Source of the DNA: Phascolomyces articulosus
Lineage: Eukaryota > Mucoromycota > Mucoromycetes > Mucorales > Lichtheimiaceae
Direction of reading: 5' to 3'
Assembly: GCA_025677815.1 (NCBI GenBank)
Contig: JAIXMP010000014.1
Location: 1,018,050-1,082,049, forward strand
DNA: 64,000 nt
Part shown: piece by piece, positions 24,033 through 35,682 of the stretch
How positions within the stretch are numbered: the first letter of the stretch is position 1
Layout of the letters: the number at the start of each line of letters is the position of its first letter
Translations under genes and position numbers: made by a program
Notes under the pieces: generated by a model
Databases searched by the model: none
What the model was told of the DNA's origin: nothing
What the model saw: only the letters and a program-made list of their open reading frames with translations

Positions 24033-27000
24033 TTATAAAGAAAAAGGAGTTACAAAGAAGAGAAAGAAAGAAATAGCGGAAAGCTTTTTTTTTTTTGAAA
24101 GTGGAAAGGAGAGCTAACACTGTTCAGCAACACCGCGTTTTTGAATAGCTTTATGTATGTGCGTACATAGAATGTGTGATTGTTCGTTAAAAAAGTATAA
24201 AAAAAAAAACGTTCAGGCACATGACCAATCAAAATTTCAATTCTTTCTAGTACTTGTTACTGATCCAATCTCTTTTTGCTATACATTTTATTATTCATTT
24301 TTATCATATTCAATTATCCGTATTTAATAAATGTATTAATTAATAATAATAAACATATTGATGAGTAGACCGTGTTGATAAATACATCCATCCTTTTCAT
24401 ATATCTACATTGCTGAAGATATAAAAATAACAATAGAATAACTATCCTGACTAGTTTTTGTGGGTGACACGGCGCCATCCCATCTGGCTTTTTTGTTGGG
24501 CACAGCTAACGGCGCTACGCACGCATAAACAACCGCGCCTTATCAAGAACCATGTTACCCTTTCCGCCCTTTAATAAATTTACATTTTGATCTTATCAAG
24601 AACCACTTCTTCTTGCAAACTGCAGGATGGTGACTAAAGCCAAAGCAAAAAGTAATTTATTAATATGCATAGTCTTACCTAGTATAGAAGACTAAGTATA
24701 TTGTGATTATACTATAATACAATTATTTCTCCTTTGACCCGGCCCAATGGTGTCGAAAAACAGCCAGAACCAGATCCCTCGCTAGAGGGAACAATTTGTT
24801 TTCGTTGAAGTTATTTTTGTTTATTCTGCACAGGAGAAGCACCAACAGAAACGAGTTCAAAAACGGCACAGAAATGAGTAACTGACGTAATTAAACGCAT
24901 GTTACTTCATGGGCTTTTTTTTAATACACTTTTTAAACTCTATAACCCCGAAATACATGTCTTTGAAATGCCAAAAAAGATAGCCTATCTTGCTACGTAG
25001 TAATATGACCTACTACTTTTTTTTTTGAAGAAATACATTTTTTGAGAAATATCTGTGATGGTTTTGAACTTCCTCAAATAACAACATCCTTCTGCATTAT
25101 AAACATTCTCTCAAAGTCAGTGTTATATCTGTGCACAAATCTACTGAAGAAACGTAAGCAATTTTTGAAGCTATTGCTTGAAAAAGTAATAAGATTTCAT
25201 AGTATTAATTAGTATATAGGTGCTATTTTGTTGAAAATGAGAGAAGAATCATTCCTATACCAAAATGATACAACGATATAAAGATAATCTCTGTTTTTCT
25301 ATTAATGATTCACTCAATCATTATGAAATCTGTAATAAACTTTGCACTTCAATATCTTCTGCAGCTATTATTCTCCTTACAATTCTTATTTATGCTTGTC
25401 ATTCTAATTTCCATCTCATATTCAGAGATTAAATCGTTCTCAAAACACACTTTTGGATACACTGTTGTTATATTATTATAATGAGATATACTGCCCTTGG
25501 GAAAAAGGAGGGGACTGCATTTTTAAAAGCCGTTACTTTATTAGGATAAAAAAAGCTCTTATTTAATAAACTACTTTCTTCTGTAGTTGTATATAAAGCC
25601 AAAGAGTACAGAAGAAATTCGCTATAAGTATTGAAATGCTTATTATAGTTTATGCAGGAGTTTATTTATTTCTGTAGCATCAAAATGGATAAAACGGCAA
25701 AGACAGAAACGTGGCGTACATATTTCAACGAATATACTAAAATCATACTATTAATGTAATTTTCATCAAATAATACTTTCATTTTTTCATAGTGTTGTTT
25801 CATCACGTACTAAGTAGTAGCTAAAAAAAATATAATACATGATAAAACACTTTCTAAGTATTATACCCGACAATTTAAATTTTATGTGATGAATGTTCTT
25901 CTCATCAATAATCACCTAAAAGAGCTTAAGAATCGGTCATCATAATAAATAAACAACATTCAGTGTGTGCATAAAAATACAGTCAATGAAGCACTGAAAC
26001 TTTACATTCTTTCAAATAGTTTGACCCACATCTCCTTTGAAATTCTTCAAATTTCTTCAACTTAATCGGTAGGTCTTCATGTTTACTATTTTAATTTATG
26101 AAAGTTCATTGTTATTCAGATGGATATTCTATCAGCTTTTTCAGAATAAAAAATATTGAAAAAGTGACATCAAGTAGTAGAAAATATTGGTCTATTTAGG
26201 AGCCCAGTCAGACATTTTGCCGTACTGATGCATCACATGTTTCTTTTAAAAAAGATTAAGTGTTCTCGGTTGATGAAAGTTTTTAGTAGTAGGTTGATCA
26301 GGGGTAGATATATAAGCATGTATACAGAAATGACGACTTTTACGTAGTATGTATTAAAAAGGTATGTAATGATAGGGTGATGTAGTTGTGGTAGATCTTG
26401 GTATACTATAAATGAAGACTGAAAGTAGACGTAAATTATACAAAGCTTATTTGGGATGTTTGTAATCATCACTTATTATGACTAATGATTTTATCAAAAG
26501 TAATAATTCAATTCTTGGAAAATGACATCTTGTTTATTAAAATTGAGAAAAAAAAAATCAAACAAGTACATGTTATTAAAAGGAAAAAGGCACTAAGTGA
26601 TCTATTATTAAAGAACAGAAGTGTTGTTGTGCCTGTCGAGGAGGCATCACACCCCACTCGTGTTTTCCAATGTTACAACACAAGAAGAATAATATAATAA
26701 ATCTATGAAAGTACTAGTTTAATTTATGACAGTCAAATGAGAAAAAAATATATATATGGCTCTGCATACTACTATTCTATTGCTATCACCTTAATTGTAG
26801 CTTTTATTTGTATTGGTATATACCACTTGGATGAACGGAGTTCAAAAAATGCCAGTTAAAGCCGAAAACCCGAAAACCCGAAAACCCGGGATAGACAAAA
26901 TTATGCTTTGAAAAGTAGCTGGCTATTCTTTAAAAAAAACAGACAGTTATACAATGATAATAAAGGGTGATTTATTTCATCAAGGAATATACGTACACAA

Positions 27001-27458
27001 GTATTAGCACTGCGAAATATATTATATGATGAGATTATTTCATAGTTTTCGTATTATCAATCATAAATATGAATAAATACATTTTTGTTTATTATTTATC
27101 AAAAAAAGATAAGGGAAAATGACCCCACAGATTATTAATAAGCTTTTGTGATAAAAACTATAATAAAAAAAAAGATGGGGAAGAAGGGGGCTGAAGCTAA
27201 AAAAAAAAAAAAGAATGTTGTTATTGATATTATTCATGTAATAGTTAAAATGGAGGATGATAATAGTAACTGTGACATTTTTTTTTGGTAAAGTGAAGGA
27301 ACAATGATAGATCAAAATATCCCACGGATAGACCTAAATGGGAAATATATGTCGACTATCCTTCACCATAACGAAAAGAAGAAAAGAGTTACAAAATAAG
27401 CTTAAAGTAGAAATTATATTCAAAATGAAAACCATTATCAGGAATTGATTCATTTAAT
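24033..27458. other. AT-rich intergenic stretch, including the SNF2 promoter
   Basis: 3.4 kb with no supported gene. Near 24480-24600 there is a GC-richer patch with two copies of CTTATCAAGAACCA (about 24540 and 24595), possibly promoter-related for the SNF2 gene. Frames at 26233-26472 (minus) and 26485-26697 (plus) are open for 70-80 codons but show no domain. Confidence 0.45.
26862..26890 (+). repeat. Short 8-bp tandem repeat
   Basis: Three full copies of an 8-bp unit (CCGAAAAC) in a row, ending CCCGGG. GC-rich within very AT-rich surroundings. Confidence 0.7.
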
Positions 27459-27841
27459 TGTCGTGTATATATTTTGACGGAAGTCCAAGCCAACAATACA
27501 AATAGCAATTAATAACAATTAGATATAAAATAAAGAATAACGGATAGATGATGTTTATTCAATGAAGATAATGGGGATATTTATATGTTTCCTAAATTAC
27601 TGAGAATATAATATATAATGTAATAGATGATGGTAATAATAGAATAAAACTAAGCGTCTTGGCACTAGTGATGATAATACTGATAATAATAATTATGACG
27701 ATGATGCCAAGCAGAGGTTGCTAAGCATCGCAAGAAGTATTCAAAATGGAGATAATGATGATGATTATTTTTAGACTAATAATCGTACAAGAAGTATCAA
27801 AAAAAGGCAAAAGGGTTACACCAGGAATCTTAGCTACGACA
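27459..27841 (-). mobile_element. Solo LTR (383 bp), diverged member of the TGTCGT family
   Basis: It begins TGTCGT and ends ACGACA, and is flanked on both sides by TAAT, a 4-bp target-site duplication. It aligns loosely with the LTRs at 34018 and 40727: a shared plus-strand GGGGATATTTATATGTTT block (the reverse complement of a TATAAATA promoter box) and similar length. Orientation is minus, judged from that TATA block. No internal retrotransposon sequence adjoins it, so it looks like the product of LTR-LTR recombination. Confidence 0.75.
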
Positions 27842-28113
27842 TAATAACATAACAGCATGTTACACGAAATAAAAACATAGTGATAGTTAGAAAGAAGGAG
27901 AGCACGATATTGGATTTTTAGACTGCATTTGCGCATTATGATTCTTCTTCTGAATGATATTCTTAATATACCTAATAACTATATCGAGGATTAAGTTTAT
28001 TTATAAATATGTATTACAATATATTTTCAAAACATTGAGCAGATAATAACTATATAATTAATAACTTTAGCCTTAAGAAACTGAAAAAGAAGTCAAAAAA
28101 GCATATTGTTCAA

Positions 28114-28315
28114 TTAAAGATTGGCTTCTCCAGCTTTACATCTAACAAAGAACTGAATAGAATGCCGAATCCACCCTTGACAATCTTCAGGAATAACGAC
28201 TAAACTTGATTCTGTTATTCTGCTGCTTAAATTGTCATCTTTCGTCAAACCGTCACACCTAGCACCAGCCTTTATTTTAAACCAAAACTCTTTAACCGGG
28301 CTGGGGAATGGAAGG
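28114..28315 (-). pseudogene. C-terminal remnant of a Tc1/mariner-type (DDE) transposase
   Basis: About 66 codons on the minus strand are open to a TAA at 28114. They encode a string resembling the end of mucoralean Tc1/mariner transposases: an LPFPSPVKEFWFKIKAG block corresponding to the usual NPIE.FW catalytic-Glu region, then a block ending EDCQGWIRHSIQFF. The usual 'NPIEEFW' has degenerated to 'PVKEFW' with several residues missing. Nothing upstream continues the gene, and there are no terminal repeats, so this is a fragment. Identification is from remembered family pattern, not a search. Confidence 0.6.
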
Positions 28316-29374
28316 TAAGCACATTTATATAACTTCTAACTATTAATTTTTTGATCATATATACAAAGTAAGGTTTATTGTTATATAATTTTTTTTTGTT
28401 ACGCCTCCCACCCACTATTATCATTATCATTATTATTGTAATTATTATTATTTTTCCTACTACTACATTTTATATATATCATATAACCCCTAAATTTCAA
28501 CTCACGAATGGTATCATTAATTGTGTTATGGCTGTCCAAAAACAATATAAAACCTATAGATAATCAAGCTATTTATTGAATTGTTAACATATGTTTATTG
28601 ATATGACTTTTTGAGTGATTTTCGGCATATACATACTTTCGAGGGGTCAATATGGTTTTACAAATAAAGAATGATAAAGAAATAAATATGGAAAAGACAA
28701 TAATACATAAAATATGACTACGTACTATTAGTAATTTCTGTAGACCGCTCTTAAACTTGATGCTCAAAAAAAATGTCTAAAAGCACAGTATTTTGTCGGA
28801 TCAAACATTTATTGTTATGATGAAACCGCAGTAGTGATTAATGAGCAGTAACGTTAACGTGATAACCATAGACCGGGTAAATAAAAGGAAATCCGACAGT
28901 TACCTAAAAAGTATTCCATGGGAAGTTCTGAAATTGCCCAAGTAATCATGAATTTGATTTTGCTTATAGGATTTTTAAGAATTCTCAGTGAACCTTAGTT
29001 GGGGTATTATTATGCTTGTTGTACGTCTTAATTACTTTTACAATGATACGTTTTCCAAAAACAGAAACTCTGTCATTGTAACCATTTTATTCCGAATGAC
29101 AAAATAAAATTGTGAAAGCATACAACTATTCACACTCATACAAAAGATCAAGATGATGTGTTTGAGTATATAAATATAAAAGAAGTGTAACTTGAATCCA
29201 TAATAAAACAAGATAACTCTTTTTTCTTCCTTTCAATTACAGCAACAACATCCGTTCCATCACTAGCGTTGTTTCATCTACTTCCCCTTTCCCTTTTCCA
29301 TTAATTACTACTTAAAAAATACACTCTATCCATTCACTTTGCGTTGCACATTCATTTTATTATAACAAAAAAAG
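28316..29374. other. Upstream region of the MFS transporter gene
   Basis: About 1 kb, AT-rich, no supported gene. It contains a TATTATTATTG microsatellite-like tract near 28420 and the TATA element listed next. The 100 bases before the ATG are pyrimidine-rich, as in other promoters of this window. Confidence 0.5.
29167..29175 (+). promoter_or_regulatory. TATA-like element of the MFS gene
   Basis: TATATAAAT about 200 bases before the ATG at 29375. The position leaves room for a CT-rich 5' leader. The assignment rests on consensus only. Confidence 0.4.
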
Positions 29375-31491
29375 ATGACCGTCGAGGACAAAAGTATTAT
29401 TTATGACGAAGAAGTCAAAAAGGCTGGTTCTTCATCTGACGATGAAACTCATGATCAAAGAGACACCGAAGTAAAATCTGATGAAGAAAAAGAATATTTG
29501 CGCAAACTCAATTGGATTGTATTACCTTTTGCAGGCATGACTATTTTTTTGAATGTAAGTTTTACCTTTTCATAGTGTGGTTTTATACTATATAGCAATA
29601 AGAACAGCATCATAATTAATTGGTTTACTATTGTTTTTCATTATAGTTCTGTGATAAATCAGCGTTGAGCGTGGGTCCGGTTTTGGGATTGAATAAAGAA
29701 CTGGGATTAGATGGTCAACAATTCAGTTGGCTTGGAAGTTTATTTTATTTGGGTCATTTGGTTTATCAGGTAAAGAAAAAAAAATACACATTGAAAAGAA
29801 GTATATTATCAGTCGATAATAAAAAAGAGTGCCTGAAAAATAATCAATTGCATAATGCATCGTCATTTCTTAATATATGTACAATAGCTTCCTAATCAAT
29901 TTATTTTGCAACGAGTTCCTCATGCAAGATACCTTGGTGTATTGTTGGGCATTTGGGGTTTGGTAAGTGTATTGTCCATGAATTATTTTTAAATAATAAT
30001 TTTTAAAAAAAGTACCATGAACTAATAAAAAAAATTAGGTCATGATGATGTCTGCCTTGACGAATAACTTCTCTGAACTTGCTGCTTGTCGATTTTTGTT
30101 GGGTTTGTTTGAAGCTGCTGCCATGCCTACTTTATATCTTGTTACATCTATCTTGTATCGTCGTTCTGAACAAACTTTGGTATTTGGTTTCATTACCTTA
30201 TGTAATGGCGTTGGTGCCGCGGGTAAGAATAAATCAAATTATTTTTTTTTTGTGTAAACCAAGAAATTAATCATTCTATTTTTTATTCATCAAAAATAAA
30301 CAAGTGGGAAGTGCTATTGCTTATGGTATCGCACACATGGGTAATCCTCGCGGTATCACAAATTGGAGATGGTAAGAAAATATAGAGTTGTATTGCTGAT
30401 AAAAAAAAATGTATATAGAAATATTCCAATCCATATTCACTTGCTTTTTTTCTTCTTCCAGGAACCATTACATTTTCGGTGCTCTTACCATTCTTCATGG
30501 TTTCCTGGTCTTTTTCTTCATGGTGGATACTCCCAAGAACAAGAAACTTAAGTTAACACCCGCTCAAGAACGTATTGCTGAAGATCGTATGCGTGACAAT
30601 GCTGTAACTCAACACAGGCAGTTCAAGTATGGTCAAATCTGGGAAGCCGTTTCTGAAATCAAATTCTATCTTTTGGTGATTGCTGCTTTCTGTATTAGTA
30701 TGCAAAATGGTGGTATGCTTGTTTATAGTACAACATTTACCATGGCCCTTGGATTTTCACCTCTTGATTCTATGCTTTTGCAAATTCCCAGTGGTTTTGC
30801 CTCTTCTTTGGGTGTCTTGGCTGCCATGTTGATCGCCCGAAAGACACGTCAACTTCTTCTAACAGGTATAGGTCTTTTGTGCGTTGGTATGATTGGTCTT
30901 ATTCTTTTGTGCGCTATTCCTGAAGGAGAAGTGAAATTACTCGGTTTCTACTTGAGCTGGGCTGGTACCGGTGCTTATTCCCTTTTGCTTACCTATGTCG
31001 GTAACAATATCAAAGGTTATACCAAGAAGATTTTCTATAATGGTTGTGTGGTTGCTGCTTATACCCTTGGTAACTTTGCTGGACCATTGATGATGGTTGA
31101 ACATGAAGTGAGTATCAGCCACTATTTTTTTTCTGGTTTCAATAAGATACATTTAAGATTAGAATGGGATTGGTGTTGATTTTGCCATATATCTTAATAA
31201 TAATCTAGGCTCCAAGATATTTGAGTGGTGTCGGTGGTTACCTTGCAGGTTTTGGTGTCGCAGCTATTGCTTATCTTATTGTTCGATTCCAAGCTGTTCG
31301 TGTTAATAAGCAACGTATTGCTAATGGTGCTACTGGCGATATTGATCTTACTGTTGATACAACTGATAAGGAAGATCAACAATTCTTGTATGTACCATTA
31401 TTATTTTTTCTTATAAAATGTGAAGTTCAACAAATTACCTTGAGTAATCTAACAATTCTTTTTCTTTAACAAACATAGATACCGTGTCTAA
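29375..31491 (+). CDS. MFS permease, Dal5/allantoate-type anion:cation symporter
   Basis: Eight exons: 29375-29554, 29647-29769, 29888-29962, 30039-30222, 30305-30371, 30462-31107, 31209-31387 and 31479-31491 (a 13-nt last exon); 488 aa. A charged N-terminal tail (1-48) precedes about 12 hydrophobic segments. The first loops read FCDKSALSVGPV and FSWLGSLFYLGHLVYQLP, then FLLGLFEAAAMPT, the arrangement typical of the fungal anion:cation symporter family (TC 2.A.1.14) that takes up allantoate, nicotinate, pantothenate or other carboxylates with protons across the plasma membrane. The substrate cannot be inferred. The last codons YRV come from exon 8; the junction in phase 2 restores the frame exactly. 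Solitary gene, flanked by repeat-rich DNA on both sides. Confidence 0.9.
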
Positions 31492-32405
31492 AAAAAAAGG
31501 AAACACTTTCTACTTTTTTATACAATGAATTTATCTTTTTTCAAACAAGGAAAAAATATTATTTACTTTATTACTATTACTACATTTATATTATTACGTT
31601 TATTATTATTATTTCATTTATCTTTCTCTCTCACGTTACAGTACTTTCTTTTTAGGCTGGTGGTGATCTTATTAATTTAACATACAAAAAATACTATTGA
31701 TTTATTTCCTTCTCCTTCTACTTGCTCCACATTTTTAATATTGTTCAAATAAAAGACAAAAGAAGAATTTCATCGGATTCGAGTTGTACAATGAGAATTT
31801 GAAGAAAGTTCCTGTCTGAGTACATTATTATTGTTTCACTGATACTTCCATCAAAAATATAAATCATGCTCTTCAAGGAGATGGTTGGTGTTTGAAATAC
31901 TGTAGAGTAGTACCAACGACAAGCGTTAAGAAACGTTGGGAATACAACGTTTAGGCAGATTTTTGGTGTGAAGGTTGCGGAGAAGAGGTCTTTCAATGGT
32001 ATAACTAACTGGATTTCTCTCCATTCTCCACCTTCTTAGATGACGAATATAGAGTATCTCATCTTATATATTGCATCATTGCTATTGGTAAGATAATAAT
32101 CCATGTATAGTCATTGTCCTGTAGTGTTTACTAACAAACATATCATCCCGAATTGGTACGGTGCCAAGCATAGTAACAACTATAAATACATGGATACATC
32201 TTATCATTGTAAGGCTGTTTTTATATTGTGCCTGTGGTTTTTTTCTGGATGCTCATAGTAATTGTTCTTTTTGTTTCTTAAGATGTCATTAGTATCAATG
32301 GTGAATAACTGTACTATTGATACACAAAAAGAAGTATTCAATATGATCAACATTCCAGCGTGAAACTCTCATACATCAAAAACGACCATGCAATACTGTA
32401 ATCGT
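31492..32405. other. Intergenic stretch downstream of the MFS gene
   Basis: Contains one 83-codon minus-strand frame (31745-31996) with fairly normal amino-acid composition. It may be a distant exon of the decayed gene at 32843-33189, but I cannot show this. Otherwise AT-rich with no feature. Confidence 0.35.
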
Positions 32406-32866
32406 TGTGGTATGGATAAGAAAATGAGTAGAATAACAGTAAGTGAAAAGAGACAAAAGAAGTCTTGTGAGAATCAATGTAGATTTATTATGATAATAAA
32501 GATGATAATTATTTCTAGTTATACAAGTACAGTATTTATATGTTTTCTTATAAATGCCACTTAATAGTTGATCATGGTAGTTTGTTATTATTAGAGTTTG
32601 TTTGGAATGTCGAATGATACAAGTATTCACCGAGAGAAAGTTAAAGTATATTCATTATAATGATACATCAGTACGAATGTTAGATATGACGATGAGCATT
32701 GTGTAAAATAAGAAAGTGGTGTCATATTATGTTATTCTTTGTAAGATAAAGAATGTGATGACTTTGGAAAGTAAAATAGGGGAGCAACCGATCATCAGTG
32801 ATTTTAGTATTATTATATGAGAAGAAGTGTAGATATGTCAAAATATCTCACTTACAAGTATACATA
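32406..32866 (+). mobile_element. Diverged copy of the 429-bp LTR-like unit
   Basis: It starts TGTGGTATGGATAAG, exactly like the units at 60993 (plus) and 52806-53234 (minus). It then follows them in order: AGAAGTCTTGTGAGAATC, TTTATTATGATAATAAAGATGATAA, CCACTTAATAGTTGATCATGGTAGTTTG, and GAGAAGAAGTGTAGATATG near the end. Identity is clearly lower than between the two late-window copies, so this is an older insertion. The 3' limit is approximate. Confidence 0.6.
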
Positions 32867-33189
32867 TCATTCGTTCGAAGAGAAAAAAACAAAAATCCAC
32901 AAGTTTTTAAATCCCTGATACTATTTGGACTTTCACTAACTAGGACATACAACATGCCTTTCAATGTCCGGGGATCTTTATTCCAGATTCGTACAATGTT
33001 TTTGTGCTTGTGTTATCCGTCACTTTGCCAGCTTCACATGTCCCGAATTCAAAAAGCTCAGTTGTGAAGAGAAGATCCGTTTTGGTCCCAAGTTTTCGTA
33101 TGGACATTGCATTGACACCAGCTAAAGTTCGATTGGCATTTACACATTCGGTTGTAGCTCTTGATACATATTCACCTCTAAAAATTAAA
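32843..33189 (-). pseudogene. Decayed fragment of a repeated mucoralean protein family
   Basis: On the minus strand an exon begins at a TTTTTAG acceptor (about 33186) and reads GEYVSRATTECVNANR, then DLLFTTELFEFGTCEAGK, then TSTKTLYESGIKIP. The frame then breaks by one base in a CCCCGG run near 32970, continues as a TLKGMLYVLVSE block, and reaches a GTAAGTGAG donor at about 32855. The pattern (R-K-x-D-L-x-F ... E-F/L-x-x-x-E-x-G-K ... T-S-T-K ... L-K-x-M) is one I recall from large families of uncharacterised mucoralean proteins; function unknown. The DIRS element abuts its 5' side and probably cut it. Confidence 0.4.
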
Positions 33190-33262
33190 TTCAAGTGTCG
33201 AAATAAATTCTAATAGAATTGATTGAGACACTCGAATAAAAAATATGAAATGTGATTGCTAA
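33190..33262 (+). repeat. Left inverted terminal repeat of the DIRS element
   Basis: About 70 bases from TTCAAGTGTCGAAATAAATT to the ATATGAAATGTGATTGC region. They match the reverse complement of 35683-35750 with only a few differences (for example TAATAGAATT versus TAACAGAATT). Confidence 0.85.
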
Positions 33263-33283
33263 TTCAGAGAGAATAGGAAGAAA

Positions 33284-34679
33284 CTAACCAAAATCTAGAG
33301 TATGATCATCCCTGGCATCATAAAATACGTCCCCATCCGAATCTTCGGTACTAGTGATAAGTGTATTCGCGAAATCGAAAGTGTATAAATGTTCTCGGCG
33401 ATAATGATTTTCGAAGGTAGCTGAAGAAGCCCAATTACCCATAGCGACAATATCCTCTTTAGGAATACCCGACTGAAGCGCCAGTGATGATGCGATGGAA
33501 CGTAACGAAACTCGTTTTTCATCGGTAGACAAGTTGATAAATTTTAAAATCCAAGATTGAATTGTTCGAGGACTGATCAAATTGTTCGGTTGTAATGAGT
33601 TGACAAACAACGGAGTGGCATCACAAGAAGGGCGACGTTGCATATAAAGTTGAAAGGTATGAACTGGAAAGAGATGTTGGTCTCGATGAGCTTTTACTTG
33701 GAAAGATTTTATTATACGTCGTCGTTGTTGTTTCTCCTTAGGACTATGAACTTCAAAGGACAGAATGTTATCGTCCAAAACTGAGGTGGAAGTAAAGGGT
33801 ATCCGATGCAAGTCTGAAGGTCGTAGAAAGCAGGTTATACCCAGAAGATATGCTAGTTTACTTTGTAAAGTGGCAAGCGAAATAGAATGATTATCCAACG
33901 ATTGCAGGTGATCGATTGTAGGCTGAAGACTGATGGTGGATCGATGAAGTCTAATTGGTGGTGCACGTTTTAAAAGTATATTAAAGAATGAGTTGATCCG
34001 TTCATTGGTTCTAATACTGTCGTAATAAATATGGCGGATCAATACCAAGCCAATAGAAATGGAGATAACAGAAGAGTAGTGATAAAATAAAGAGTAACGT
34101 GAAAAGATGTCGTTTATTGTTTTAATGATCAGGGGTATTTATATGTTTTCTAACTACTTGTAATAATAATAATTTATATAATAAAACTAATGATAATAAT
34201 ATGTATACGTGGAATAATGGAGGATGCGATACGTGTTCATGACTGTCAATTGAATACGTGTTCGAATAATTAATAAGATGATGGATGATAAATACGTGGC
34301 ATAATAAAATGCAAATACGATAGCAGTGATAAGGTGTTACAAAAATAAATCAAAAAAGGAAATGGTAGATACCCTTATTTTTAGTTACGACAATACTGGA
34401 TGGATGGTGGTGCAAATGAGTTATAGCAGCCCGAAAACGTTGTAAAGTCGAAATCGCATATGAATCACGAGTATGCATATCGCTTATAAAATTGATGAGA
34501 TCCTCAGGTTGAAATGACTGTGGTGTAATATTGTTTTCAAGGCACCATTTAAGGAACAAGAGTTGTCCTGGTTTATATGAATCGTTTGTGGCATCATCTT
34601 TTAGGCGATTACGGGTAAAAATTGCTTGTGCATTGCCATTTAGATTCGGCTGTTGGTATTTCGAACAGATAAGGTCCAC
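33284..34679 (-). pseudogene. DIRS tyrosine recombinase, split by a solo LTR
   Basis: The N-terminal part (34679-34393) encodes the SAM-like core-binding domain (LKWCLENNITPQSF, LQRFRAAITHLHHHPSSI). The C-terminal part (34017-33284) encodes the catalytic domain, with an LLGITCFLRPSDL block carrying the first catalytic Arg, a VSLRSIASSLALQSGI block in the place of the H/R-x-x-R motif, and NHYRR with the nucleophilic Tyr. The two parts are separated by the 375-bp LTR at 34018-34392. Excluding it and one copy of the 4-bp duplication, the frame runs on without a stop, so the gene was intact when the LTR inserted. It would have mediated circular-intermediate integration of the DIRS element. Confidence 0.78.
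34018..34392 (-). mobile_element. Solo LTR (375 bp) nested in the DIRS recombinase gene
   Basis: Ends TGTCGTAA...TTACGACA (8-bp terminal inverted repeat, TG...CA), flanked by ATAC at 34014-34017 and 34393-34396. It is nearly identical in reverse orientation to the LTR at 40727-41100, including a TATAAATACCCCTGA promoter box read on the minus strand. No retrotransposon interior adjoins it, so it is a recombination remnant of a full element. Confidence 0.9.
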
Positions 34680-34689
34680 GCGGCAAGCT

Positions 34690-35040
34690 TCAGGTACTGT
34701 TGGTCATTGGCCAGATCACTGCTGGGGATGGCAGATGTATTACTGATGGTGAAAGAATTAATGGTGGATGGAGACTTAACGATTGTATGGTGGGAAACCA
34801 AATTGCTTTGGGCCACCATGGAGTTATCATTGTGACCTGATCCAATTGTTCTTGTATTATTTTTTGAGGGCAACGACTGATTAAGTTCCATGGTGGATTC
34901 ATGTAAGGATGTCGGAATTGATTCCATGGGATTGTAAATGCGTCGGTGAACAAGCTGTCCGGGTCGGGAAGCCAAGATACGTATTTTGGAAGTTGTTTCG
35001 TAATTCTGTCGACAAACAGATCCACGAAGCAATGTTGTTA
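34690..35040 (-). pseudogene. C-terminal tail of DIRS RT/RNase H polyprotein
   Basis: An open minus-strand frame contains VSWLPDPDSLFTDAFTIPW, then NPPWNLISRC, then MITPWWPKAIWFPTIQSLS. I recognise these blocks as the RNase H end and following conserved tail of DIRS and related retroelement polymerases (D-A-F-x-x-x-W, W-P-x-x-x-W-x-P). The YxDD polymerase motifs are absent from the window, so the upstream part was deleted. Confidence 0.7.
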
Positions 35041-35060
35041 CGCATGTCATTGATTTGTGC

Positions 35061-35606
35061 TTAGACATTAAGCAATAAAGCACGGCAATCTTTAAGCATA
35101 TATAAGTAGCGTTGAACATTCGGATTGTTGACCTCCCGACTGATTTCAAGACCAAGTACATCCAAAGGTCGGAATATACCAGAAAGCAAGTATAGTAAAC
35201 GTTTAAAGGACATATCCTGTTTTGTTTGGTATTTATTCATCTTACGGGCTGCTGTAGGAATAGTATCAGGTGGTTGATAATGAAGGTTGTCGATGTTAGG
35301 ATATTGATCAATTATTTTTTTACGTTCTTCATCAGTAAGCATTTTAGTAGGAAACATAGAAGAGTCTAGTTGAAGTATTTCAGAGAGAAATGGAGAAGGG
35401 GACCAAGTGTAAGAGGGTCGTACTCTCAATGAGTGTAAAGCTGAGAGGGTTTCCTCATCATGATCCTCCATATCTACATTTTCAGATGGTTGTTGTTCTG
35501 TTGAAGATTGAGAGGTTTCTTGTGCAAGCATTTGTTCAAGTTGAAAAATTCTTTGTTGCATAGCCACATATTGATCATTTGAAGTACTGTTGGTGGTGGA
35601 GTCCAT
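35061..35606 (-). pseudogene. ORF1 (gag-like) of the DIRS element
   Basis: 181 codons from the ATG at 35606. The product has a Gln-rich coiled-coil start (about 10-30), an acidic linker, and a helical region with LTDEERKKIIDQYPNI and FKRLLYLLSGIFRPLDVLGL blocks. This matches the position and general make-up of DIRS ORF1, thought to be a Gag-like structural protein. It is truncated at the deletion junction, where a stop follows immediately. A start 12 codons further upstream is also open. Confidence 0.55.
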
Positions 35607-35682
35607 TTTTTGCGGTGCTGACCGAGCGAAAAAGAAGATCAATTATATTTTTTCATTTTTCGCTGACTTTTAATAAAAGAAG

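Noticed and set aside
26862..26890. Telomere-like repeat
   Set aside because: Only three 8-bp units, internal position, and the sequence does not match known fungal telomere repeats.
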